A DNA stretch of 64,000 bases from Siphonodentalium dalli (taxonomy: Eukaryota; Mollusca; Scaphopoda; Gadilida; Siphonodentaliidae), in NCBI GenBank assembly GCA_032622095.1, contig CP136065.1, forward strand, positions 40,737,503 through 40,801,502, read 5' to 3'. Positions 36,576-48,491 of the stretch are shown here, one piece after another. The notes under the pieces were generated by a model. That model saw only the letters and a list, made by a program, of their open reading frames with translations. It had not been told where the DNA came from and searched no databases. The first letter of the stretch is position 1, and each line of letters begins with the position of its first letter. The translations under genes were made by a program, and so were the position numbers.

Positions 36576-37429
36576 ACCTGATTATGAGCAGTGAAATATA
36601 TTGTCAATATGCTAGCTGTATCCCCCTGCCCCCGGGGAGCAGTAGATTTGTCAGCGTAGAGTGTTCATGCTCCTCATGGTAATAATTGTCACACACATTG
36701 ACTCTAATTCCAGTCTACTGATACATGTCACATGCATGTAATTACATGATTAAATCGATTGGTATTATTATATTATATTATGGCGATATCTTGCCTAACT
36801 TTAAAGAATATCTCGTTCCACCAATTTTGAACAGGACTTTGGTAGTATATTAAAGACATATTATGGATTTATTCCATTCAATAAAACCAATCAGTTAGTA
36901 TCCAAACACTACCCCATTGGAAGAATGTATACATGAACTGATTGTCGAAAATTCCAACAATTCCATCATTTCAGAGAACAACGGTTGAACTACCGACAAA
37001 TGTAAAATTTACTACATTATTCGGGACACATTATTGGGCACAAACATTGCGGAAATGATTGCGAAAATAGTCACTGTTGTTAATTCGTTTATTTCAATGA
37101 TGCTGTCTTTTGACAATTTGGATATAAAATTTATGAAAATAACATATTTTGGCATGATTGTTTGTTATTTCATTTGGTACCCCCCAGCGCAGTGTTTCAC
37201 ATTACTTTAATAAATGTCGTTTCAATATGATAACTCTATAGAAGTTGAAGTCAATAGAGCTTGTGACAATCGATTGAGTTATATTTAATTGGTTATAACT
37301 TATAAGTTGGGATGATCAACCATCAAAGTGCATGTATTATACTATAAATGACCCTGACCTATGTCCCAATTCGAATGAATCGCGTATATGAATTGAAATA
37401 TTATATTCTGAAGATAGAGTTTAAATATT
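36576..37429. other. GPCR intron 2 sequence, nothing named
   Basis: AT-rich, no recognisable repeat or gene. Confidence 0.5.
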
Positions 37430-37605
37430 TCTATACTAAATACTCATTGACAAGTAGATTCCTTGTGAAATGTGATAATAAGTTCAACAAACGACCAGTT
37501 GAACTTATTGTCTCTGAACATTTCCCAGCAATGAACATGAATCATTCTGCTCTTGTATTATATGTTTTTTCTGTCTGTCGTATGCTTTTATTATCTGGAA
37601 TCGCT
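37430..37605 (+). mobile_element. TTAA-MITE family B fragment, copy B5
   Basis: CTATACTAAATACTCATTGA, AGTTCAACAAA.../TTGAACTTATTGTCTCTGAA, CATTTCCCA and ATTCTGCTCTTG, CTGTCTGTCGTATGCTTTTA are all shared with B4 (44999-45234) and B2. Both TTAA ends are lost. Confidence 0.65.
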
Positions 37606-38459
37606 TCATCATAGAAAGATTTCCCCCGGTATGGCTCCCAGAATGCAACATAATTCAAACTAAAAATGTATTTTAAATGGAAGGGAATAATGAAATGTGT
37701 ACACAGAACACCAAGTCAGTATCTCAACAAAAACAACATTTACACAGTTTATTACGCCAAATACGTTGATAATACAATGTTTTGGAGCTTCCTCTTTCAA
37801 ATCGTATATAATATGGCATATATTTTATCTACAATTATCTGGGCGTTCGAAAATGAAGTGGGCCTTTAACGGGTTGTTGGGCCGATAATAGCGCGATTAA
37901 TATACCACTTGATCTGAACGGTGCTGTATTGCAAAAGTGCCTTCTAAATAAGTAGTATGCACATGTTGCTTTTGTTGTGCGTGCTGCAGCGGATAGACAG
38001 ACAATATTAAACTAAATATTCCAAAAACCATAATGTTTCACATCATACTGAGATGAAAAATATTTTTTGAACTAAGCACGCGAAGCGTGCCTTTGGCGGC
38101 ATGGCCAGGTCATTCGATGTCAGCAGCGAAGCGCAATTAAGGGTTTAGATAATTGAATACAAGCGAATAATTACTAACGGAAAGAGGTTCCATCTCCAGG
38201 CTGCCATCCTCTTCCGCATGTCGTGATTAAATCTCCCACGGAACCTCCGCGGCATTTAACTTCTTCCAGTAATAGTCGCAACAGTCAAGTTCTAATTCAG
38301 CCTCCTAGTTGTTTATCAGAGTAAAGAACGCCTTTGGGAATGTGTTGGTGCAATTTGTCAGGGCACAAATGCGTCCAGTAATCGGACAACTGAGCGTGGA
38401 ACAAGTGAGTTTATTTTGAGTCGTATATGAAAATGGACACCATGTTCTCTATAATATGC

Positions 38460-38924
38460 TCAACCCTTTACCCAAGAGTCGGGATTTTTTTTACCCTGTG
38501 CCAATGCATTCTCTTATATATGCGAGTCGACCATAGGTCGCCTCGCATATATAAGAGAATGCATTGGCCTAACAATTTTTTACAATTTTAATAACTTTTT
38601 CTTGTATTCTTTAACAATTTTATAATTTCACCCATACAGAGACCCAGACAAACATGAGCAGACGACACTCTTCTATATGCTTCTATATATGTGTGGGGCT
38701 CCCTGCAGGGTAATGGATGTTTTTTATTTTATGTCCTAAAAATTGTAAGAAACATTTATTTAAAAAAAAAGATAAACAAATTGTTAGGCCAATGCATTCT
38801 CTTATATATGCGAGGCGACCTATGGTCGACTCGCATATATAAGAGAATGCATTGGCACAGGGTAATTTAGGCTGTTGAAGCTTTATTTGGCCGGTTTTGG
38901 CCGGTTTGTTGGGTAAAGGGTTAA
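38460..38924. mobile_element. TTAA MITE, family A, copy A4, two hairpins
   Basis: The left end is TCAACCCTTTACCCAAGAG (TTAA mutated to TCAA), and the right end is GGTTTGTTGGGTAAAGGG then TTAA at 38921-38924. Hairpins are at 38500-38568 and 38788-38856. The spacer between them is longer than in A2 and contains unrelated DNA (about 38630-38720), perhaps a further insertion. Confidence 0.85.
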
Positions 38925-39063
38925 AACATGCTACCTACATCTCCGGTGTCTGTGGCTTGTTTGTTGCCATCATAGCAAAAAGTCCACGAAATGCGCTGTC
39001 TTAACTATTGTGATATCGCGTGTTGACAGTCTCAACTCTTTGATGACAAACATTACGCAGGGG

Positions 39064-39517
39064 AATACTCAACGAGATGTCCTATTAACAACTGCGCACG
39101 GCTGGTGTGCAACATACTCAAATGAGACAGCATCACACACATTCTGATTAAAGAGCACATCGTGACTTTCAGTTTCAGTTTCCAATTTAAATGTGCAGTA
39201 ACTATCCACAACTCTACCCTCCAAGCAAATCCTTCATACATATCACAACTGTTTGTGGTCAATGTTTGAGCGGTCGGAGCTCGGACTCACTCTATATCCT
39301 GCTGCCAGGATATAAAAAAAACTATTGGAAGCCTGATAACAGCTATGGACACCGTTCATTTCAGAATTTCCCTACATCTGTTTGGAATAAGCTGCCGCTC
39401 AACATTCGACGTTATGATACTTTACCAGCGTTCAAGCAAAAGCATAAAGCGACATGGCGGTTTGAGCTCCAAAATACAAATAATATATTAGCTTTTGAAT
39501 TTTTCTCGGTATCGAAA
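39064..39517 (+). pseudogene. Non-LTR retrotransposon RT C-terminal remnant (CR1/L2-like)
   Basis: Remains of the last part of a reverse transcriptase polyprotein. An early frame reads NNCARLVCNIL, then FQFKCAV, then NPSYISQLF, matching the usual NNCARLV...FKI...PSYL order. A second frame from about 39300 reads SYGHRSFQNFPTSVWNKLPL then NIRRYDTLPAFKQK, the familiar YG.RSF...WN.LP..IR...FK tail of such elements. Frame changes and an in-frame stop show it is inactive. It belongs to a different subgroup from the C..C-tailed element at 13184-14217. It lies in intron 2 of the GPCR, opposite to gene sense. Confidence 0.8.
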
Positions 39518-39644
39518 TAGGTCTATAAATATCTTAACTACCTTCCTACGAGCATTCTGTACCCCAAAACAGACGCATTGAAGTAATGAAAATGCAACTA
39601 TGAACAAGGTGTTTGGGTCCCAAACACAAAAACAGCCATTTGCA

Positions 39645-39890
39645 CGACATGGAACAGAAAAAGAGCGTTCCGTGTTATACTATTCCTGATATGGTAGCAA
39701 TAAAGAGAGTTTGTCTTACTTTGGGCGAAAAATTGAAAACTGCTGGAAAATGACTGTGACTTTGTCAAGTGTTTTTCAAAGCATACGAAGCCGGCATATC
39801 AATATTTCGTGTATGTATCGACCTATCGTGTCCGTCCCTGCAAATTACGTAGACAAAATTTGGATGTTCGAATGAGCCATGTCCGTTTAA
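39645..39890 (-). repeat. Left arm of an inverted repeat pair
   Basis: Shares GAGCGTT, GCGAAAAATTGAAAACTGCT, GGAAAATG, TACGTAGACAAAAT and ATGAGCCATGTCC with the inverse of 41046-41288. The inner end reads GTTTAA, corresponding to TTAAAGGGACATGG in the other arm, so these may be two head-to-head copies of one TTAA-type element. Confidence 0.75.
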
Positions 39891-41045
39891 AAAACACCAT
39901 TTCCGTCTGTGCTTCAAACTGCAACAAACACAAACACAGTAGATCGTCTACTTGTTAGTTTCAAGACAGCTGTGTTGTTGACCAATTGTTTATATTGTGA
40001 ATTGTTTATGTATTTTACGTAAAGCGATTGAAATTAACTGATGTCTAATGTTTTGTTTAAATATATATATTATAATGATAATAACTAGAGGTCTGATTTC
40101 ATTAAATCAGATGCACTTCCATGGTATCCTCACCCAATGGATGTACTATTGTACTGTGTGCATATTCTAATTCCTCGTGTAAAGGTAGCCTGGGTTCCGT
40201 ACTATCACTCCCTAAGTTTGTAATTTCAGCGTTCCTACGTAATTTCCTAAATTTGTTAAGTGGGACTTGTGTTCTATAGTACTCGACCAGATGTATCCTA
40301 GGAAATTACTTGCTTGTTTACTGGAATTTAACACTAGTAGATTTCTCTTTGTTTTCAACATTCATCGACGTGAAATGACATGTTTTTGATCTTCTCGGTG
40401 AGCCATCATTAACATGGAACAATTTCTATAGCGCACTGCTTGTTTTTAGAAGCAAATGGAGTGCCCGAAAACTCCATCATTTTGTTATGCTATAGTACTA
40501 GAATGACCTACCTTGGGATAAACCAAGAACTCACTTGATGGCCTGATAATTTACGGTAATGTTCGACTTTTGGCCTAAAACAACGAAATTCACTCTAAAT
40601 ATACATTATTATACATCGGTATCAGATGAGACCCAATGTTATAACAAGCAATGTAGTGCGATAAAGCGACGTGGGGAGGGGGTTAAATTGTGGATAATAT
40701 TATGTCCCAGTGGAGAGATATAAATCCGTCTGGTTGTTCTCTGTTGTTCAATGGATTCATCCGCATCCGAAACATGAGCTCGAAGGCATCCGTCGTACGC
40801 TGGTTTGGCATCAGAAAACACCATAACAGATCCCGAATCCGGTGTCCGAAAATGGGGGTCGTTACCCTTTATTATGCTTCTGTTATTTAATGGAGTCGGT
40901 CTACCTTGCATGTTTGTGGATATAGTACACACGATTAGCCGTGTCTTTATTGACATGTTTTGACATACTTGCAAAAAGTTTTTATCTTTAACGACGATCA
41001 ACACGAGGTTTGAAAATTATGTGTATCTAAATGTTCAGGCCTCAA
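39891..41045. other. Spacer between inverted arms, nothing named
   Basis: A 121-codon minus-strand frame at 40639-41004 has no recognised domain. No other feature. Confidence 0.4.
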
Positions 41046-41288
41046 ATTAAAGGGACATGGCCCACTCGAGCTTCCACATTTTGTCTACGTAGTTTGAAAG
41101 GAGGTATAAGATAGGTTGATACATAACGAGATACTGATATTCCGGCTTAATGTGCTCTGAAAAATATGTTCCATGGTCACAGCCATTTTCCAGCTGTTTT
41201 CAATTTTTCGCACAGTAGATAAACAAACGCTCTTTTTCTACCATTTCAGGATTAGACTAACACGGAACGCTATTGTCTTTTCCATTTC
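41046..41288 (+). repeat. Right arm of the inverted repeat pair
   Basis: Begins ATTAAAGGGACATGGCCCAC and contains TTTTGTCTACGTAGTTT and CATTTTCCAGCTGTTTTCAA, TTTTTCGC. See 39645-39890. Confidence 0.75.
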
Positions 41289-41807
41289 GATCAAAGTTGT
41301 ATTTTGATGACTTCAATACGTCTTTCTGGGACAAATAATGCCCATAGAAAGGTAGCTGAAGTATTTATCTACCTATTTCGGTACCGGGAATAATTAAAAA
41401 GTGAATATTATTAGGTGTAGTTTAGAGCGCAAACCGCCATGTGGATTTAAAACAAGTAATCCTCCTTTTTAATGGATTTGTGGGTCAAAATAGGGCGACC
41501 AGTGAATTCACTAAATCATTATATACGGAAATGAATTCCTGGAAACAGTTACGGGAAATATTGCACCAGAAAGATACAAGTCCCTTGTCTATAGCATCTG
41601 ACAATATAGAGCGTTCGTTGATACATATTTCTGATATGTTATACAGGAGCACTTGTGTGAAAAGTTGAACACTTGTAATACATTTCCGTCACGCCCTATC
41701 GTTTCGCGGTCGTTTTCGTAGCACATTATGTAATGTGACGTACAGGGCCAGGAATCTACGTCACCAATCAAGATTCTTACCCAGATGAGTTTTGATTTAA
41801 TATTCGT

Positions 41808-42131
41808 TTAACCCTTTTAGTGCCAGGGGCCGATCTCATCTGTAGAGTGCCCGAAAAAAAAAAAACTCAAAACTATCACCAAGTATTCATAGTAATAATT
41901 TTGATGCCCATGAAAAACGTAAGATTCCCTGGCACTAAACCTACAAAATAAGTCTGTTAAAGAATATAAGAAAAAATTATTAAAATTGTAAAAAATTGTA
42001 AAATATAATAACAAATGATGAAAAATTGTTAGGCCAATGCATTCTCTTATATATTCGAGGCGACCTATGGTCGACTCGCATATATAAGAGAATGCATTGG
42101 CACAGGGTATATGGGTTGATCAAAGGGTTAA
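41808..42131 (-). mobile_element. TTAA MITE, family C, copy C1, one hairpin
   Basis: TTAACCCTTTTAGTGCCAGG at the left and GATCAAAGGGTTAA at the right. The left half (GGGGCCGATCTCATCTG, ACTATCACCAAGTATTCATA, AGATTCCCTGGCACTAAACC) matches the right half of C2 (54307-54781) in inverse order. The 69-nt hairpin lies at 42033-42101, followed by CAGGGTATATGGGTTGAT as in C2. The right terminus has lost a block of about 20 bp relative to C2. Confidence 0.85.
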
Positions 42132-44998
42132 AAAACATATATAAACGTTTGTCTGGCGGGCTAATTTAATACAAGAGCTATGAAAATTCAAAATGCACAT
42201 TCAAAATTCAGTAAATATTAACAATTCATATTTATATAACTAAAATATGTATCGATTGCTCCGAATTTGAACATCAAACACACGTCAACAACGTAATAGA
42301 TGTTCGAAAAACGCACATAATCATGTTGGTGTAAACAATATTTATTCTACCCTCAATTAATACATGTATACATGAAATAAGACATTGAACAATATGAGTT
42401 AAATTAAATGACAGGTTAGAAGAAAAGGAGGGTGAAGAGGATCTAACAACAAGCGGGTCACCGCTTATTTGAAGTTATCTCCTCGGAAAAGAAAACATGC
42501 AGAATAGTATGTAGAAGGAGCGTATGGCAAGAGGCTGAGTTAAAGAGAACAGGTTGGGGTAATGAAAATAACAAGTTACTAACATTAAGTTGAGGCAGAA
42601 GAGATGGAAGGAGTGGGACAGAAGGTGAGTTACTACTGTTGTGTGTTTACAAGTATTCTCAAATATATCTATCTTTGTTTTTCATGACTTGTTTACAAGT
42701 ATTCTCAAATATATCTATATTTATAGATCTTTATAACTTTGTTTTTCATGATGATTGACACTTAACGCAAATTTAACGGAAATTCACTGAATCGGGCAAC
42801 TATGCTACTTGATTAAGTGGACGTATATGGCCAAAGTTTTATTCAGTACTGATATGATTCTATAACTTATGATAAAGGACTGAAACATTCACTTCTGGTA
42901 ATGAAAGTTTGGGTTACTTTAAAGATTTTGTGGTTGGTGCTAAGTGTAAGAGAATTTGAGCCATTTAAGAGTATTACACTGTCTCTGTATTTTGTTTCTA
43001 ATGGCATAAAGCATTCATGTTCACTCTTAATTACAATAACCCATTCAACATTATCAAGCCCATCCACTGCATGATATCCATATAGCTATCCAAACGTATG
43101 AAGCGACGGTTAAGATATTGCATTAGTGACGTATAGGTTCATGCGTGGCCCTGCATGGTGTTTAGTGACTTTCTTCGTCAAAATGACTGTCATGCGTTAG
43201 TAAGAGCAAATGGAAAGCACTCTGGCTGTTGTCAGAAGTCAAATTAGATTTCTGTGTCAGTGCCATTCTGGTGTGTAATTTAATATTGGAAAATAAGATG
43301 GACGAAGAGTTTATCACGCAAACCGCCGAAAGCCAAATAGGAACCAATGAGGTGAATAATTCCAGTTGACTTGGTACAAGCGTGGTTTATAATGTTCGAG
43401 TTTAAAACGAAACCTAGAATTTGCTCACATTTCTCAGGTTCAGGGGAGTAAGTATGTCGACAAATACCTACCATACGTTTTTGTGAATGGCAGCCATAGA
43501 TGAGTTTCGACGGTTTATATGCCTTCGCGAATGAGTTCAACTTGTGAGTATTCTAACGGCTGCTGTTGCATGGACTTAAAATTACTCATCGATTAAGCAA
43601 AATAGTCTCCTTTCAACACCCACCTACTTATATTTGCACATGATATGGTCACGTGATTGGTATCATTGGAAACTACAGTCAATATCCCATCGCATAATTC
43701 AATAAGAAAGAGGATAATAATGTAACATATAGTACGGCGTCCAAAAACCTAATGTAGCTATGTTGGCAGGAACATTGATCGAACGCATAGCGAGAACATG
43801 ATTGAGACATATAATTATACTGAATGCGTATAGATTTATATTCCTTTCCACTAAGTGCATCTAAAATTGCCGAACACATCAGCAAATGACACAGGTATAG
43901 GCATGTGATTTTCGCGATGAAACATAGAACCATTATATGTATATTCGTTCAAAAGAGCAGCGGTCAAACCACCATAAAATCATTGCAATACAGGTAACTG
44001 TATTCATGGTTGTGGTGGCTATATAAAACAACAGTAAGTTTAATTTTTCCCCCGTGAATGGCAAGAACAAAATTATTATAGTTTACTTATTTACTCATTT
44101 ACCTTCTGTAAGAAAGTGGAATCATATATGTCTATTATCTGACAAACATACATCGATTAAATGTCATGTGACATGCATGCGTTCAACGCGTTATTCAGTG
44201 GTGTTGCATTCAATTATATTCCACATCTTGTAACTGAAAGTCTGGATCCCTATATACATCTTTAAATGTCAGTGAAATATTTTGAATCGCCATGCTGTTT
44301 TCCCGCACCCACATTATGTTATTAATTCATGTTCCTTATTACCATGTATTATTGGTTATTGGAATAAAATTATCAAACAAAAAGTCTTGAAATCGGCATT
44401 GCTCGTTCAGAACAGAAGCCACCTGGCATGTTATCAGACTCCAAATCGTCTGCATGTATCTTACTTCCTCAGTAGCGCGCATGTTGTACAGCATCGAGCT
44501 TATGTCATCAGGAAATCGTTCACTTATCCATTTAATTTCCATGTTTTATGTCCGTTCGTGGTTATTTGGGTCTGGTGCTGCAACTCGCGAAATCCAAGAA
44601 AGGCGCCAAATTCGACAAACGTAATTTGCCCAGTGAATGTGTGACAATAAAATGTCTTGGCATGGTGGCAAAAGCGACAATTCCATAATCTGTTTTTCGT
44701 TCTGATATTTCTCCCAAAATAGTTGCTACCGTGTTGTGTTGCAGCTGGATGGACGTTTATTGCCATATATCTTGCACACAGCGTCCACTTAAACGGGGGG
44801 GGGGGGGTCATTAATTTGTAGGTGTTACGACTTGAATTCATGCGCTTTTTCAAGCGGCATATAGACTCCCTATAATATTATTTCCCGAATGTATTGACCG
44901 TGTATGTTGATCCGTGTAACAAACGCGAGCATAATTTCAGCCGTCAAACTGAACTGCAACGGGGCTTTAACCATTATATACTAAAACATAATTAATGA
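42132..44998. other. GPCR intron 2 sequence, little recognised
   Basis: A direct repeat of GTTTACAAGTATTCTCAAAT, ATATCTAT lies at 42648 and 42690, and a G homopolymer near 44799. Open frames up to 120 codons (44282-44644) have no domain. Nothing else is supported. Confidence 0.4.
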
Positions 44999-45234
44999 GC
45001 AGTTACCAACGAAATGTTCTGATAATAACTTTATCAAACCATAGGCCGTTTGTTGAAGTTATTACCTGAGCATTTCCCATAGAATCAATGAATATAAATA
45101 ATTCTGCTCTTCGATTACATGTATCTGTTGTACTGTCTAGCATATACTTTTATCACATGAACACCCCTTTCAAATTAATACTAGACCATTCCAAAAACTG
45201 ATTGGGAGAATCCATTTAATATAGAAAGGGTTAA
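44999..45234 (-). mobile_element. TTAA MITE, family B, copy B4
   Basis: The right end TTTAATATAGAAAGGGTTAA is intact (TTAA 45231-45234). The left end is decayed around 44999. Shared blocks are GAGCATTTCCCATAGAATCA, ATTCTGCTCTTCG and ACACCCCTTTCAAATTAATA. Confidence 0.75.
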
Positions 45235-46099
45235 CATGGACATGGTTCATTTTGAATATCCAAATTTGTATTCAATCAATTATAAAAAAAAAATGCCACA
45301 GTTACTATAGCAGTCTGGGTGAACGTCCACTCTATATTTGAAATATAGAGTCTGGAGCTAATGTCGCCAAAACCATTTCTGTTCAGCGAAGAGCTTCCCC
45401 AAAATGACGTCACGGATTTTTAAAAATACATCGATGATTGACAGGTGTCCCCACGTGTTATTTGTTGTGCTTCGCCGACTCATCAACCCACATAAGGCCT
45501 GTGTCGCGACATAAACTTACAGAAGATAATATTTGTCGTGTGTGCGACTATTCTTTTTCGTGAGATGAACTCGCTGCATCAACGGGAAAGCTGCATCCGA
45601 GAGCAAAAAATAAGGTCGTCATCAAAAATGATGCTTTAGAACTATTTAAAAGCATAAAATTAAGTCATTTCCTCGGTGTTTGACTTTCAGATGACTTTTT
45701 TACGGCAAATAATTTGATTTGCAAACCATGTTACAATAAAGTAAATCAAATACACGGACATGAGTAAAGTTCTATTTATATTTATGGGCGGCCAAGTTGG
45801 TACCATACGCATGGCTATCTATCAGGTCCAGCACATCCTTCAAATTAATCGGAATCCTACCGAATATATAATTTCGAAGCCATTTTTTCTGTCTGTTGTA
45901 TTTGCAAGCCTCGAAATTCCGCTCTGTTACTATATTTAGAGGTGACATTATGGGAGTCTCCGCCCACTAACACTTGTTTATTAACCCATACGGTTTCATT
46001 GGACGGAAAATAATTTACGCAATCAATCAGATTACGGAATCCCGAGGACTTGGAAATGAGATAGCGATGTTATCCGTCAGACCTAATATTCAATGTTGT
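45235..46099. other. GPCR intron 2 sequence, nothing named
   Basis: No recognisable gene or repeat beyond short palindromes such as CTATATTTGAAATATAGAG near 45332. Confidence 0.4.
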
Positions 46100-46109
46100 A
46101 ATGAATATT

Positions 46110-46945
46110 TAGGTATGAGTTTACTCAGACTGTTACTATAGTAGAGCAGTGATAACCATTTTTTATCATGGTACTTTTGTGTTATTTGCATATCATGTTT
46201 GGGTTTACCATAGTTTGCGTGTACTCAGTCTGATAGAGTTATACATTGTACAATTCATGGTTTAACCACAGTTACCATGGTAGTCATGATAATACTATGG
46301 TTTTAATTTACCATGTATACTTTGACCATGGATTTTATCGTAAAACCATTTTCGGAACTGGTGAATCCATAGCTTACTACAGTTTAATCATGGTTTTACA
46401 ACGATAACTATGGTATTACTATATAGTTTTATGTACGATATGACTTTACTATGGTTTTGTGGTAGAACCTATATCAAGATGAAGATCTTTTATACTCAAC
46501 CATAGTTATGCTATACCACACAATGATACTACCATGTACACGCTAATATTGTACACCGGTTAATGTGCGTGGCATATATAGTTTTGTGACAGTGTTCTAT
46601 ATTTCATGATCGTACGTATACCGTAAACTCTCTTGATCACTATGTCTAATTTTGCAGGTGAGAGTTTACAATGAATTTCGCAACTATACCATAGTAAAAC
46701 AGTGGCTTAATTAACTACGGTATGCACGATGGTCACGATAATACTATGGTTTTGATGTAACATGTATCATGATTTTTGTGGTAAATCCAAGGGGAGATGG
46801 GTTTTTAGCAGATCATAACTGAATAATGGTTTCAACACGATAACCATGGTATTGCGAGCTAGTTCTAATGTTCGATTCATTGTTTACTTGACCATAGTAT
46901 CGTGGTAAAAATGTTACTGTCTTTAAGCTCTTCTAAACTCAACAA
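46110..46945 (+). repeat. ACCATGGT/ACTATGGTTTT-rich region with a tandem duplication of about 445 bp
   Basis: The words ACTATGGTTTT, ACCATAGT and CCATGGTA recur about twenty times on both strands. The segment from about 46235 to 46500 is repeated, diverged, at about 46680-46945. Paired landmarks are GATAATACTATGGTTTT, CATGTAT, ACGATAACTATGGTATT/ACGATAACCATGGTATT, GTGGTA and CTC..CTAAACTCAAC/ATACTCAACC. Confidence 0.6.
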
Positions 46946-47831
46946 CTAGATATTATTCCACGGAGTGAAACAATGGACAAATAACTCGATTTTTTAATCT
47001 TATGCAGATATATGCACGTTGTAATTCAAAGAAATAGATCGTAATTTTACGCTGATATGAATTCCGGATTTTTCGCCGTCCACCTTTATATTTTCGTACC
47101 CTTTGCCAAGGTGTATTCCATCGATTGACAGCTGTTTGCCAGAAGATATGTGGCGGAAATAACTTTCACCAACGTTTTGTTATGAAGTTACAAAAAGCGA
47201 CCAACATTATAAAAATATATGACATTTCATCTTTAAACAAAACAAGTTTACACTAATTATAAATTAGAACTTCAAATATTGGTTTGAAATTTCCCATTAA
47301 TGTTGCGCCAGGCATGAACTTTCCAACTGTTGCAAATGTTGATCAAATATTTATGGGATGGACACCACCTCCCCAAGCCACGTCCTGAGTGCTAGCACTG
47401 GGCAGCAGATGCCCTCCATAGGCGTTGTCCCAAGCACCTGCGCTTCCGAATCTCGTTGATATAAGATAATTGAGAGAATTTAGCAGCTAAGGGAAGCGAG
47501 TTGGCTGAATAATACTAAGGAAATAGGAGCCACAACACTGATTAGAAAGTCAATTCACGTCCTGGCTGTCCGATGAATATTAGCTCTCTGGATACTTTGA
47601 TTGCACCCTGGGGTCATTGGTGACAGCCCTGATCATGTAATTATTTGGAAATCGATTTTATATTGTATTACTTCCTTCAGTAGTTTTGTGAAGAAGATGA
47701 TCAGAATGGGCATATGACTGTCTATTTGCCAATTATTGTCGCCTAGTTAAAAGAATTGACAACATTACCCGGTGGACCACTGTCCAAGTTGATTTCCTAC
47801 AATAGACAACGAGAAGTCCCACGCTGAGCTA
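46946..47831. other. GPCR intron 2 sequence, nothing named
   Basis: No recognisable gene or repeat. Confidence 0.4.
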
Positions 47832-48172
47832 CAGTACCAGTCAATAGAAGTGGTATATTGAGGCGCGCCTTTATTGCGATATTGAGCGCGCTTAATTTCG
47901 AAAAAGGCGCGATTGTAGCGCAATACCAAAAATCTGTCGCGCTTATTACTGCGATATTGGACGAAAAATATTGCGATATTAAGCGCGCTAAATTACTTAC
48001 AGACCCGATAGTGTTATGTGTATATTAGATAAATACTGGGTATATAGTGTACATATAGCATTTACAACTATAATTATATACAAATCTAAAACATTTGTCT
48101 CTAAAATATTGCAATAATATCGCAAGCGGTGCGCTTATAAGCATTTGCACTTGCAATATTATTGCGATCTAA
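47832..48172 (-). mobile_element. TIR MITE, family F, copy F1 (right end truncated)
   Basis: The left end CAGTACCAGTCAATAGAAGT follows TA. Sequences rich in ATTGCGATATT and GCGCGC follow (GAGGCGCGCCTTTATTGCGA, TTCGAAAAAGGCGCGATTGT, AGCGCAATACCAAAAATCTG). All of these appear in inverse orientation at the right end of F2 (61333 inward). The AT-rich middle (ATATAGCATTTACAACTATA) also matches F2. The far terminus is missing. Confidence 0.8.
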
Positions 48173-48225
48173 CACACCTCAAGCATTTAAATGTTCGTAA
48201 AATGCACATAATCTCTTTTACTCTC

Positions 48226-48355
48226 CGCTCCATGGTCCAGTGGTTAGCGAATCGGACTTTCCTTCGCCGTCAACACAGCGATTTGAGTTCGCAGTCCGCG
48301 GCTGGTCTAATGTGAGTTTCACACAGTGGCTTGTCCGAACTGATCACTGAACACA
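48226..48355 (+). repeat. tRNA-derived SINE with A and B boxes
   Basis: TCCATGGTCCAGTGGTTAGC matches a tRNA-like A box (TRGYNNAGTGG). GATTTGAGTTCGCAGTCC about 45 bases on resembles a B box. The body GGTCTAATGTGAGTTTCACA, GTGGCTTGTCCGAA is also at 35160-35215. It lies in intron 2 of the GPCR. The tRNA of origin is uncertain, perhaps Glu or Asp type. Confidence 0.7.
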
Positions 48356-48491
48356 CCTGCCCAATGTACGTACAGTCCTCCAGTTTACTGCATATTCTGT
48401 CGACATCACTTACTTTTCCCTCAATATAAGAAACTTTCATTGTTAACACAGTAAGCTTACTCTCCGTCACATCAAGCTTGTTCACCTTCAT
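48356..48491 (-). pseudogene. Coiled-coil ORF1-like retroelement fragment
   Basis: The minus-strand frame from 48491 reads MKVNKLDVTESKLTVLTMKV then SYIEGKVSDVDRICSKLED, a regular heptad pattern of L/V/I with charged residues. It resembles the coiled-coil N-terminal part of non-LTR ORF1 (gag-like) proteins. A stop codon precedes the first Met by three codons, and the frame then runs into the SINE-like repeat, so this is only a fragment. It could also be a chance frame or another coiled-coil protein. Confidence 0.4.

Noticed and set aside
40639-41004. 121-codon minus-strand frame
   Set aside because: Lies between inverted repeat arms with no domain or hydrophobic pattern that I can name.
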